A program made the translations under genes and the position numbers. A stretch of DNA of 64,000 nt from Salinibacillus kushneri (GTDB lineage Bacteria; Bacillota; Bacilli; Bacillales; Alkalibacillaceae): assembly GCF_900111405.1 (NCBI RefSeq), contig NZ_FOHJ01000011.1:1-64000 (forward strand). The letters are read 5' to 3'. The notes under the pieces are model-generated. The model did no database searches and was not told where the DNA came from. It was given only the letters and a program-made list of their open reading frames with translations. Numbering within the stretch: the first letter of the stretch is position 1; each line of letters opens with the position of its first letter. This document shows, in pieces, positions 30,338-37,981 of the stretch.

Positions 30338-30811
30338 ATGAAACAGGACGATCAACCTATAACTACCAGACAAATTGCAGAAGCCCTGGCCGTTGTGAAT
30401 CGGCACGCAAAGGCTGCGCCCGATCCGCGACAATTGTACACTTTAAAACAAAAAGCGATTCAGAAACTTTTTGCAGAAAATAAAGCCAAAAAAATTGGGC
30501 TCCACTATTCCAATCACCCCAAGTTTAGTCAACAGCATTCCACTCTCTTAATCCAAGTTGACAACTATTATTTTCATATACCTCCTAAAAGAGACGATTT
30601 CAAGCAATACAAGCACCTTGGGGCTCTTGATGAGTCCTATCGAAACCCTAAGCCCAATCTTAATCTGAGAAAAGCGAAGAAAATTTTGTACTCCTATTTA
30701 GGCTGGAAACCTGAGCCTGCCAAACATCGCTATCCAGCCTATCAGCAAAAGGCCTCTACCTGGCTTGGCAACGGGAGAAGAAAGACTTCAAGAAGTTATT
30801 TTGACCGGTAA
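30338..30811 (+). CDS. ykyB: YkyB family protein
   Basis: The 157-residue basic protein matches YkyB by length, by the N-terminal TTRQIAEALAVVNRHAKAAPDP, by LYTLKQKAIQKLFAE, and by IPPKRDDFKQYKHLG. The function is unknown. It is in the same general neighbourhood as ykuE and patA, as in B. subtilis. AAAGGAG precedes the ATG. Confidence 0.85.
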   Translation: MKQDDQPITTRQIAEALAVVNRHAKAAPDPRQLYTLKQKAIQKLFAENKAKKIGLHYSNHPKFSQQHSTLLIQVDNYYFHIPPKRDDFKQYKHLGALDESYRNPKPNLNLRKAKKILYSYLGWKPEPAKHRYPAYQQKASTWLGNGRRKTSRSYFDR

Positions 30812-30884
30812 ATGACTGAATAGGATTTTTCCTATACCATATAAAAGCGAGCGAGCAGAAGGGTACTCTGCTCGCTCGCTTCTT

Positions 30885-31199
30885 TTATTTTAATCGTACT
30901 GCTGTGCCTGAAGCAACAACCATCATCATCCCATCACGTAATGTTTCAAAATCCAAATCGATTCCAATGACACCATCAGCACCTAATTTGGATGCTTTTT
31001 CCTTCATTTCACGAACAGCAATATCACGACCTTCAGACAGTTTTCCTTCATAGGTACCGCTTCTTCCTCCAACAATATCAGAAATTCCAGCTAAAAAGTC
31101 TCTAACTACATTGGCACCCATGATAGCTTCGCCATAGACTACATCAATATATTCCTCTATTTCCTTATTTTGTAATGTGCTTGTTGTTGTCACAATCAT
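30885..31199 (-). CDS. YbjQ/UPF0145 family protein
   Basis: The 104-residue protein matches UPF0145: MIVTTTSTLQ start, VYGEAIMGANVVRDF, KLGADGVIGIDLDFE and the C-terminal VVASGTAVRLK. Family members form pentamers; the function is not established. The start at 31199 follows AAAGGATGG; the 13-residue extension to 31238 is less likely. It lies 39 bases after the small membrane protein gene on the same strand. Confidence 0.87.
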   Translation of the reverse strand: MIVTTTSTLQNKEIEEYIDVVYGEAIMGANVVRDFLAGISDIVGGRSGTYEGKLSEGRDIAVREMKEKASKLGADGVIGIDLDFETLRDGMMMVVASGTAVRLK

Positions 31200-31238
31200 T
31201 CTATCCATCCTTTCTTTAGAGTTGTAATCTATAATCAT

Positions 31239-31448
31239 TTAATCATTACGAATGATTAAATACACAATAAGTCCAACTATAGGGAAGAATAACGTCCCAA
31301 TTAAAACAACAATAGCATATTCCTTGCTATTACCTTTACGAATCGAATCACGGTAAGCCCAAATACTGGTGAATATATTTAAAATAAATAGTATAAGTAA
31401 AAAAAAGAAAAGAATTGGAAGAATCAATAATGCCTCCAAAATGTTCAC
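31239..31448 (-). CDS. Small membrane protein with PLDc_N-like fold (69 aa)
   Basis: Two hydrophobic helices flank AYRDSIRKGNSKEYA, the layout of the PLDc_N domain found at the N-terminus of cardiolipin synthases and as a stand-alone small protein. There is no catalytic HKD motif, so it has no phospholipase activity of its own. It could form an operon with the YbjQ-family gene downstream. A GGAGGTG site lies a few bases before the ATG. Confidence 0.7.
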   Translation of the reverse strand: MNILEALLILPILFFFLLILFILNIFTSIWAYRDSIRKGNSKEYAIVVLIGTLFFPIVGLIVYLIIRND

Positions 31449-31494
31449 CTCCAGTATCCATTACGTTTTAGTCTTCCCAAAGGTTTCAGGAAAA

Positions 31495-31526
31495 TAAAAA
31501 GATCCTTACTCTTTTAGGTAAGGATC
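31495..31526 (-). terminator. Terminator, minus strand
   Basis: GATCCTTAC (31501-31509) pairs with GTAAGGATC (31518-31526); the minus strand continues TTTTTATT. It probably ends the 31624-32019 transcript. Confidence 0.75.
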
Positions 31527-31623
31527 ATCATTTTATGATTCAATTGAATGTCAACCCGAAGGCGCCTGGCTCGAGAATCAAAAAACAGGGTGAATTGTTT
31601 TATAACCGAATTTTCCACACCCT

Positions 31624-32019
31624 TTATATCTTGGCATTTTGTTGCGGTATATGTTTCTTTTTTCTTGTCTTGAAATAGTTTATCATAGACGAAATTAAGT
31701 GACTGATAAACAGAAAGATTCCAAACAAAATGATGGCCAATGTAGAATGGGCTAAGTCACTCCATTCCATTTCCCCCGATCCCTTTACCACCTGATAGAG
31801 TTCAACCCATGTTGAGAAAAATAAATAAATAAAACTAACAACTAAAAACGTTAAAGCTTTTCTCCAGTCCAAATACATAAACCAGCGAATAATAGGACGA
31901 AAGAATAAATATAAGCAAAGAATTCCTATAAAACCTAATCCAAAATGAATATGAACATCAGTAAACCCTAATGGATACAGCTTTGCGGGATCAACAGCCC
32001 ACTCATTTAAATCATTCAT
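31624..32019 (-). CDS. Membrane protein of unknown function (131 aa)
   Basis: There are three main hydrophobic segments (about 25-47, 53-72 and 92-112), an acidic, tryptophan-containing loop and a Lys-rich C-terminus (TRKKKHIPQQ). I recognise no family. GGAGGGG just before the ATG supports expression. Confidence 0.6.
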   Translation of the reverse strand: MNDLNEWAVDPAKLYPLGFTDVHIHFGLGFIGILCLYLFFRPIIRWFMYLDWRKALTFLVVSFIYLFFSTWVELYQVVKGSGEMEWSDLAHSTLAIILFGIFLFISHLISSMINYFKTRKKKHIPQQNAKI

Positions 32020-32250
32020 TGATTCCCCTCCTTCTCTACGCTTAACCGGACCCCCATGTGAGAATAACTACAGTAAAACCTGATAAAATTAACACATCAT
32101 TGTAATCAATGGGGATCCAACGAAATACACTTTACTCTAAGTCTTGCTACTATTTAATAGAGATATACATGGGAACAAGTATTTTCTGAATGTTTATATT
32201 TTTTTGCCGATAACGTATAATTGGCGTAATGAAGGAGGCGTAATGACATA

Positions 32251-33153
32251 ATGAGGCGTGCACTTATTCTTATTATAATGGGAGCTGCATTGTGGGGAAC
32301 AATCGGCTGGTATGTTAACCATCTGTATGATTTGGGTTTTTCACCTCTGGAGGTTATAACAATACGTGTATCAAGTACTTCCATTCTATTAGTGTTTTAC
32401 TTCGGAATGATGGAAAAAAGAATCTTCAAATTGCAAACGATTAAGGATGTTAAATATTTTATCGGTACCGGAATATTCAGTATAGTCTTTTTTAATTATT
32501 GTCTGTTTACAACAATGAATCTATCTACCCTTCCTGTTGCTACTGCTCTATTATATACAGCACCAATAATCGTAGCCATTTTGTCACGTGTTCTTTTTCA
32601 GGAAGCTTTTACGCAAAAAAAATTCATCGCCCTTATCGCTTCTATGACGGGAATATTACTGATTGTGGAAGTTATCCCCTTTAGTAGTCAGTCCTTTCAA
32701 TATTTAGCTTTATTATTTGGCTTAGGATCTGGTTTGGGTTACGCATTGTACAGTATATTCAGTAAATACGCCTTGGAAAAATATCATAGTAAAACGATTA
32801 CTCTATATACGTTTATAGTGGCCACAGTTGGCTTAATGCCCTTTTTCCCATTTGATAAAATTCAAATTCTTATACAGCCGGAAGCTTTTTTTTATGCGAT
32901 TGGATTAGGATTGTTCCCTACCGCTCTCGCCTATATCATTTATACGATTGGATTAAAAGATGTGGAAGCTTCAAAAGCAGCAATATTTTCAACAATTGAG
33001 CCCGTTGTTGCTACCATAATTGGAGTTATCCTATTTAACGAAGCCTTTTCTTTTATTCAAGCACTTGGAATGGTTTGTATCATTACTTCGGTTATTATCC
33101 TTGAAAAATGGCCCGAAAAGAAAGCATCAACCATGATGAATGTATCTCATTAA
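32251..33153 (+). CDS. EamA/DMT family transporter
   Basis: The 300-residue protein has ten hydrophobic segments in two EamA repeats (about 5-140 and 150-285), with family text GAALWGTIGWYV, NYCLFTTMNLSTLPVATALLYTAPI and KDVEASKAAIFSTIEPVVATIIG. Such carriers move metabolites or drugs; the substrate cannot be read from sequence. GGAGG lies upstream; a three-codon ATG-ACA-TAA frame lies between it and the chosen ATG. Confidence 0.85.
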   Translation: MRRALILIIMGAALWGTIGWYVNHLYDLGFSPLEVITIRVSSTSILLVFYFGMMEKRIFKLQTIKDVKYFIGTGIFSIVFFNYCLFTTMNLSTLPVATALLYTAPIIVAILSRVLFQEAFTQKKFIALIASMTGILLIVEVIPFSSQSFQYLALLFGLGSGLGYALYSIFSKYALEKYHSKTITLYTFIVATVGLMPFFPFDKIQILIQPEAFFYAIGLGLFPTALAYIIYTIGLKDVEASKAAIFSTIEPVVATIIGVILFNEAFSFIQALGMVCIITSVIILEKWPEKKASTMMNVSH

Positions 33154-33324
33154 ACATTTGAAGCGACTTCATTTTGTATTAAATGAACAATAGCTGGAAG
33201 GGGCCGTTTCGTGACATCCGGAGGTGAAGGGAGTTTTGCTAGTAGATTTGCACTGGAGCTGTACGTGGCCATTCCTGAAGTTTTATCCATAAATCTCAAT
33301 TTTTTCGTTTCCTATTCAAAAGTA

Positions 33325-33427
33325 AGAGGCTGGAACATAACAAAGTATATTGCCGGAGCGGGTTTAACAGCAACCATAATTTCTATTTCGTTCAGATTTT
33401 TCTTTGAGACAGTTAGTCCCAACCTCT
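33325..33427. repeat. Short element with AGAGGCTGG-type inverted ends
   Basis: AGAGGCTGGAAC (33325-33336) and GTCCCAACCTCT (33416-33427) are inverted repeats matching at 10 of 12 positions, 103 bp end to end. The 84-codon GTG frame that covers this region is probably accidental. AGAGGCTGGGAC-type ends recur in intergenic regions of many Firmicutes, from memory. Confidence 0.5.
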
Positions 33428-33446
33428 TTTTTTGGGATATACTTTT

Positions 33447-33635
33447 TCAATTTGGCATGGAATGATATGATTGACTTGAAATTCTATCATTTATCTTCTT
33501 TTCACCAGATACTTTTCTTGTTGTATATTTATTTTCAATTTTCATATCGATTTCTTTCATAACTTGTGTATCACGCATTAGTTCTTCTTTATATTCATTT
33601 ACTAATTCTTGAAATCCTGGTAATTTTGGTCTCAT
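33447..33635 (-). CDS. FbpB-family small basic protein (62 aa)
   Basis: The N-terminus MRPKLPGFQELVNEYKEELMRD closely follows the pattern of the FbpB family of small basic proteins (basic start, F/xELV.E.K.ELL.D core, then a coiled stretch). In B. subtilis FbpB is Fur-controlled and helps the iron-sparing response. The C-terminal half here is more divergent, with KKINDRISSQSYHSMPN. AAAGGGGTCG precedes the ATG. Confidence in the family is moderate. Confidence 0.65.
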   Translation of the reverse strand: MRPKLPGFQELVNEYKEELMRDTQVMKEIDMKIENKYTTRKVSGEKKINDRISSQSYHSMPN

Positions 33636-33666
33636 AGGACGACCCCTTTCGATACCTTAGATTTTC

Positions 33667-33683
33667 TTACAATTAAATTGTAA
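33667..33683. promoter_or_regulatory. 17-bp palindrome between fbpB-like gene and patA
   Basis: TTACAATTAAATTGTAA is a perfect 8-1-8 palindrome about 31 bases upstream of the fbpB-like ATG and 64 bases upstream of patA. It has operator form but does not match the Fur 7-1-7 box exactly; PerR-like or another regulator is possible. Confidence 0.45.
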
Positions 33684-33747
33684 CAAAGAATATTCTGAAA
33701 AAGCTGAAATTTTATGAACATTTTGTAACATTTTTGGAGGAATGGGA

Positions 33748-34893
33748 ATGGAACATTTAATTAACGATAATGTAAAAAATATCGAGATATCCGGTATCCG
33801 GAAATTTTTCAACCTTGTATCAGGAAAGTCGGACATCGTTTCTTTAACGATAGGACAACCCGATTTTTATACCCCTGAACATGTAAAAGAGGCAGGTAAG
33901 CTTTCCATTGATCAAAATCATACAACCTATACACATAATGCAGGCATGCTTCAGTTAAGAGAAGCGATTGCTGCCTATGTAAATGAGAAATATGACTTAA
34001 ACTATAATCCAAACCATGAAGTGATTGCAACAGTTGGGGCTTCTCAGGCCATTGATATCACTTTTAGAACGATTTTATCTCCTGATGATGAAGTCATCTT
34101 ACCTGGACCTGTATATCCTGGATATGAACCCCTTATCCAGTTAGCCGGGGCTAAACCTGTTATTGCCGATACGAGGACTAATGACTTTAAACTAACTGCT
34201 GATGTGCTTGAACGATATATAACCAATCAAACCAAATGTATTGTTCTCCCTTATCCGTCGAATCCTACTGGTGTAAGCTTAACGAAGGATGAATTACAGG
34301 AGATTGCAGAGCTTATTAAGGGTAAATCCATATTCCTATTAGCAGATGAAATTTATGCAGAACTAACCTATGAAAAACCACACTACTCCATAGGACGCTT
34401 TACTGAAATTCGTGACCAAATGATTATTATTCAGGGGTTATCTAAGTCCCATTCTATGACAGGCTGGCGGATTGGATATGTACTTGCTTCTGAAAAAATT
34501 GCCAAACATCTACTTAAGGTTCATCAATACAATGTCTCTTGTCCAACCAGTATCAGTCAATATGCGGCATTAGAGGCATTGACAGAGGGTAAATCAGATG
34601 CAGACCCAATGCGGCAGGAATATAAAAAGCGACGTGATTATGTTTATCAGGAATTGCAAAAAATGGGATTAGATACCGTTCTGCCTGATGGAGCCTTTTA
34701 CTTATTTCCGAAGTTTCCGATTAGGGAAGGGTCATCATTTGAATTAGGATTGGACTTAGTGAACAAAGCCGGGCTAGCATTAGTCCCGGGGGACGCATTC
34801 TCTCCACTAGGCGAGGGTTATATGAGGATTTCGTATGCGTACGATATGGAAACTCTCAAAGAAGGAATGAAACGTCTAAGAGATTATTTATAA
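33748..34893 (+). CDS. patA: Aminotransferase A (PatA)
   Basis: The 381-residue fold-type I PLP enzyme has SLTIGQPDF and the NPTG motif, DEIYAEL with the PLP-stabilising Asp, and the lysine in GLSKSHSMTGWRIG. B. subtilis PatA acts as N-acetyl-LL-diaminopimelate/lysine aminotransferase, which would complete the DapH-DapL branch encoded about 8 kb away. The start at 33748 (MEHLIND) has GGAGG eight bases upstream and matches PatA; the ATG at 33742 is too close to it. Confidence 0.9.
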   Translation: MEHLINDNVKNIEISGIRKFFNLVSGKSDIVSLTIGQPDFYTPEHVKEAGKLSIDQNHTTYTHNAGMLQLREAIAAYVNEKYDLNYNPNHEVIATVGASQAIDITFRTILSPDDEVILPGPVYPGYEPLIQLAGAKPVIADTRTNDFKLTADVLERYITNQTKCIVLPYPSNPTGVSLTKDELQEIAELIKGKSIFLLADEIYAELTYEKPHYSIGRFTEIRDQMIIIQGLSKSHSMTGWRIGYVLASEKIAKHLLKVHQYNVSCPTSISQYAALEALTEGKSDADPMRQEYKKRRDYVYQELQKMGLDTVLPDGAFYLFPKFPIREGSSFELGLDLVNKAGLALVPGDAFSPLGEGYMRISYAYDMETLKEGMKRLRDYL

Positions 34894-34920
34894 CCCTTAA
34901 TTAAAATAGGGAACTAAAAA

Positions 34921-34949
34921 ATCAGCGGCCCCAAACCGCTGATTTTTTT
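34921..34949 (+). terminator. Terminator after patA
   Basis: ATCAGCGG pairs with CCGCTGAT over seven bases and is followed by TTTTTT. Confidence 0.9.
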
Positions 34950-34988
34950 AAAATGAAATTTGAAAGACATATGATGATTTGTAAGGTG

Positions 34989-35165
34989 TTAATATCGGCT
35001 CTGCTTGACAATTTGATACATATTTAACAATATATCAAGTTCCTGGCTAACCTCAATGGATTCTTTACTAGTAAACCCATACCACGTGGCAACTTCGACC
35101 AACTTAAATCGAACTAACTCAATTTCTTCTTTTAGTTTTACTGCATCTTCTGTTGACACCACCAC
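34989..35165 (-). CDS. Spo0E-like aspartyl-phosphate phosphatase, copy 1 (58 aa)
   Basis: The minus-strand frame encodes 58 residues with the Spo0E signature SQELDILLNMY in the second helix, preceded by a helical KLKEEIELVRFKLVEVA stretch. These proteins remove phosphate from Spo0A and delay sporulation. The start is a GTG at 35165, with AGGGGG eight bases upstream and a stop codon just before. It lies next to a second Spo0E-like gene. Confidence 0.82.
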   Translation of the reverse strand: MVVSTEDAVKLKEEIELVRFKLVEVATWYGFTSKESIEVSQELDILLNMYQIVKQSRY

Positions 35166-35239
35166 TTATGGAGCCCCCTAAAATAACTACCTCGATTCTA
35201 TTATACCATAATAGAACCTGATGATTTCAGGGAAATGTT

Positions 35240-35440
35240 TTAACTTTTTGACAAATTCCATACCTTTTTTTCTTTCAGTTTACTCTTTATATAGCGATTC
35301 AGTAGTTTATCAAGTTCCTGGCTAACCGTCAGAGTTTTTTTACTTGAGATACCATGATCATCTGCAATCTCAAGCATTTTTTCTCTCTTTTCTAAAATTT
35401 CTTCATAAAGAACTTCTTTTTCTTGTACACTATTCCCCAT
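35240..35440 (-). CDS. Spo0E-like aspartyl-phosphate phosphatase, copy 2 (66 aa)
   Basis: The 66-residue protein carries SQELDKLLNRY, the catalytic signature of the Spo0E family, after a coiled N-terminal helix, and ends in a Lys-rich tail. I start at ATG 35440 after AAAGGG; the frame extends to a TTG six bases upstream. Upstream of copy 1 on the same strand; 74 bases separate them. The two signatures differ enough to suggest an old duplication. Confidence 0.85.
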   Translation of the reverse strand: MGNSVQEKEVLYEEILEKREKMLEIADDHGISSKKTLTVSQELDKLLNRYIKSKLKEKKVWNLSKS

Positions 35441-35750
35441 ATCCAATTCCCTTTCTATGTATTTTTTAAACGTTTATGATTATGTCAAATGTAATAGAGA
35501 AAGTAAATAGTATCGCAAAATTAGACAATCTTTTTCGAAAAGGATTGATATATAACATATTATCGGATATTTTTCGACATAAATTGAGCCTCTTTATAGG
35601 GAATTACAGAAGTAGGTCTTTTACCGGTTTTAAATCTTCACAAAAGAATATTATAATATGATATAAATTAGTCATCTTTTGATTATACTTGTGGTAACAT
35701 GGTAAAGGTAATAATTATACTTATGATTTTTTGAGAAGGGACGAGTTATT

Positions 35751-36260
35751 TTGGCAAAAGAAATTTGGGAATGGGGAAAGGCTATTATTATTGCAATCAT
35801 TCTTGCTTTTTTTATTCGTTCATTTATTTTTGCTACATCTATCGTTGAAGGGGCAAGCATGTATCCTACCCTGGAAAATGGGGAAAGAGTTGTTTTTAAC
35901 AAAGCAATCTATTTCGTAAGTGAACCTGATCGGGGTGACATCGTGATTATTCAAAAACCAACCAAAAATTATGTAAAACGGGTCATTGGTTTACCTAATG
36001 ATGTAATTGAAGTGAAAAATCATTCCTTATACATTAATGGCGAAAAACAAACACAAACTTATTTGGATGAAGATGCTATCCAATCCACCTCTGATTTTGA
36101 GCCTATTACAGTTCCTGAAGGGCAATACTTTGTTATGGGAGACAATCGCTCCATCAGTAAAGACAGTAGAAACGGTTTAGGACTAATTAAAGAAAACGAA
36201 ATCATCGGAAGAAGCGAACTCATCATCTACCCCTTCAACGAATTCTCATTAACTAGGTAG
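35751..36260 (+). CDS. Type I signal peptidase (SipS/SipT family)
   Basis: The 169-residue membrane protease has one N-terminal membrane segment (about 10-30), the catalytic Ser36 in GASMYPT, the general base Lys76 in YVKRVIGLP, and MGDNRSISKDSR. It cleaves signal peptides of exported proteins on the outer face. It has only one anchor, as do the major Bacillus Sip proteins. The start is TTG at 35751, ten bases after AAGGGA. Tandem repeats follow directly. Confidence 0.9.
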   Translation: MAKEIWEWGKAIIIAIILAFFIRSFIFATSIVEGASMYPTLENGERVVFNKAIYFVSEPDRGDIVIIQKPTKNYVKRVIGLPNDVIEVKNHSLYINGEKQTQTYLDEDAIQSTSDFEPITVPEGQYFVMGDNRSISKDSRNGLGLIKENEIIGRSELIIYPFNEFSLTR

Positions 36261-36546
36261 AAAAGCGAAGGCGACTGCGAAGGTCCGACAGCTTAAGCAG
36301 AAGACACGAAGTGGCACGATTTTCGCCACGCAGTGGATTATGCTTATGTCTGCTTGGACCTAGGAGCCGTAGCTGGACATTAAAAAGCGAAGGCGACTGC
36401 GTAGGTCTGGCGGGATAAGACGAAGACATGAAGTGGCACGTATTTAGCCACAGAATGGCTTTGGCTTATGTCCGACATGGCCTAGGAGCCGTAGCTGGAC
36501 ATTAGAAAAGCGAAGGCGACTGAATAGGTCCGGCAGCTTAAGCCTT
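36261..36546 (+). repeat. Tandem 122-123 bp structured repeats (two full, one partial)
   Basis: Unit 1 starts at 36261, unit 2 at 36383 and a truncated third at 36506. Each begins AAAAGCGAAGGCGACTG and ends near GGAGCCGTAGCTGGACATTA. Inside each, a stem is made by GTGGC and GCCAC, and an outer stem by AGGTCC/GGACCT in unit 1 and by AGGTC/GGCCT in unit 2, so pairing is kept although the sequence differs. It lies just past the sipS-type stop codon. No ORF fits. Confidence 0.8.
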
Positions 36547-36548
36547 AA

Positions 36549-36585
36549 AAAGCACTTCAAACGCATTTTACGTTTGAAGTGCTTT
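36549..36585. terminator. Terminator between repeats and yvrJ-like gene
   Basis: AAAGCACTTCAAACG pairs perfectly with CGTTTGAAGTGCTTT over seven bases. It sits between convergent transcripts. Confidence 0.85.
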
Positions 36586-36587
36586 CT

Positions 36588-36725
36588 TTATCTCATCTTT
36601 TCAGGTAAAGCCGTAATAGATTCTATAAGAATATCGAGCTTACTCTCAATGCGGTGTAGCAAGTAAAACGTAACCACAACCGGAAAGCCGATTTCAGGAA
36701 TCCAATTGGCCCAGTTTTCCATCAT
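36588..36725 (-). CDS. YvrJ family small membrane protein (45 aa)
   Basis: The 45-residue protein reads MMENWANWIPEIGFPVVVTF, then LLHRIESKLDILIES and a short tail ending EKMR. One helix and the I.GFPV.VT.YLL.R.E.KLD pattern fit the YvrJ family. GGAGGTGGG lies seven bases before the ATG. It follows DUF2922 and DUF1659 genes on the same strand, a common cluster. The function is unknown. Confidence 0.78.
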   Translation of the reverse strand: MMENWANWIPEIGFPVVVTFYLLHRIESKLDILIESITALPEKMR

Positions 36726-36803
36726 TAATAACCCACCTCCTTAATAGTTCTTCTTTGTTTTTAAATTAAAAGGGAGCGAACCTTTTATCGCCCCCTTTCA
36801 CCT

Positions 36804-37019
36804 TTAAATTTCAATTTCCTGTACATTTCTTTCTACAATTCTGGCACTTTTCTTCTCAATGATATCGCCACCTGAAGAAGTGAAAGCGTTTTGTGTAACA
36901 ATCTCATCCATAGCTTGATTAATCAGATCCGTATCAACTGGTTCTACGGGCTCGTCTAAGGAAAATGTTACAGTTTTGCCCTCTTCATTAGCGAATTTGA
37001 GTTCCAATTTTTTTGCCAT
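36804..37019 (-). CDS. DUF2922 family protein (71 aa)
   Basis: The protein starts MAKKLELKFANEEGKTVTFSL and continues with VDTDLINQAMDEIVTQNAF and SARIVERNVQEIEI, the DUF2922 pattern. GGAGGGGA lies before the ATG at 37019; the longer frame to 37043 is unlikely. The middle gene of the triad. Confidence 0.85.
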   Translation of the reverse strand: MAKKLELKFANEEGKTVTFSLDEPVEPVDTDLINQAMDEIVTQNAFTSSGGDIIEKKSARIVERNVQEIEI

Positions 37020-37056
37020 TGTCTCCCCTCCTTTCTTCCTCATTCTGTTTTAAGCA

Positions 37057-37275
37057 TTAGTTAAATAATATAGATGCATCATTTCGCTCAACAGAATATA
37101 ATGTCCGCTCTTGCAAAGGGACAAGAGCATTGGTAACCGCCATTAGCTGATCAGGAGTTGCACCAGTTTTAACATTGTTGAAGTTCTTATTTTTATAGGT
37201 GATTTCTCCGTTTTCATCTGTTCCTGTCTCAAATACAAGCTGTAACTGTGAACGAACGGTTTGTGATGTCGCCAT
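37057..37275 (-). CDS. DUF1659 family protein (72 aa)
   Basis: The 72-residue protein matches DUF1659 by length, SQLQLVFETGTDENGE, YKNKNFNNVKTGATPDQLMAVTNAL and the C-terminal RTLYSVERNDASILF. First gene of the DUF1659-DUF2922-YvrJ cluster. The function is unknown. AGGAGGTGAAAGGG precedes the ATG. Confidence 0.85.
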   Translation of the reverse strand: MATSQTVRSQLQLVFETGTDENGEITYKNKNFNNVKTGATPDQLMAVTNALVPLQERTLYSVERNDASILFN

Positions 37276-37520
37276 CCCCTTTCACCTCCTTTCACTTTTA
37301 TAATCGCAAGGAGTCAGAGAAAAGTGTCTTTTTGATGAAGGGGGATTGTTTGGATTTACCCACTCAGAATAAAAATACATCCCCTATCCCCCTAAAGAAC
37401 AAAAGCTTTGAAGGGCTCCCTTAGCGATGTACGGAGGCGGAGGAAATCTCACTGGGGTGCTGTGGCCATTCCTGGATTTTTATCCCGTGACCTCCCGTCT
37501 TATGATTTTCCTATATAAAA
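37276..37520. other. Upstream region of DUF1659 cluster, nothing firm
   Basis: This stretch should hold the promoter of the cluster. A G-rich segment around 37420-37500 looks unlike its surroundings, but I cannot match it to any repeat family here. Confidence 0.35.
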
Positions 37521-37548
37521 AAACCTTGTCACTCGAGTGACAAGGTTT
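37521..37548 (-). terminator. 28-bp perfect palindrome, terminator of 26-aa ORF
   Basis: AAACCTTGTCACTC and its inverse GAGTGACAAGGTTT meet with no loop. The minus strand continues in TTTT, so it can terminate the short transcript from 37660. Confidence 0.8.
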
Positions 37549-37579
37549 AAAGAAAGTAAGTATACTGATACGTGTTTAG

Positions 37580-37660
37580 TCAGGCATTGTCAAAGATGCA
37601 AAAGCCCATATATAAGAGAAGTATCGCTACACATACAATACCCATTATCGTTTCAATCAT
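37580..37660 (-). CDS. 26-residue membrane peptide
   Basis: An ATG follows GGGAGGTG at about eight bases and opens a 26-residue frame: MIETIMGIVCVAILLLYMGF then CIFDNA. The whole middle is one hydrophobic helix with two cysteines and acidic ends. It has its own strong terminator 30 bases downstream. The form fits a small membrane protein or a type I toxin-like peptide; no antitoxin RNA can be shown. Unrecognised. Confidence 0.55.
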   Translation of the reverse strand: MIETIMGIVCVAILLLYMGFCIFDNA

Positions 37661-37981
37661 ACTGAGGTACACCTCCCATACATACTATTATGACAGAAAT
37701 AATAAAATTCCTTCCTCTTCATTTAGAAATAAATGGTCGTTGAATCAAATCTATCATTTTTTATTTTATCAAAAAATACCTACTTTTAAGCCTAATTTTT
37801 TAAATTCTATGTTAAAATTTATGATGAACTTAATATAGAATAAGACTTCAATTGTGGATTAATCAACCATTTAATTGTAAGTTGAAATATTTGGATTTTA
37901 CCAACTGTTTACAGCAACTCATGATTAAAGAAAAATACCGGCCGTAGACGTGGTAAATATAAGCTTAAGCAGGTGATTTTG

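Noticed and set aside
31558-31590. GGCGCCTGGCTCGAG string as a repeat copy
   Set aside because: Too short and lacking end motifs to link with any repeat in the window.
33211-33465. An 84-codon plus-strand frame with GTG start
   Set aside because: It overlaps an inverted-repeat element (33325-33427), has no ribosome site at normal spacing, and matches no family.
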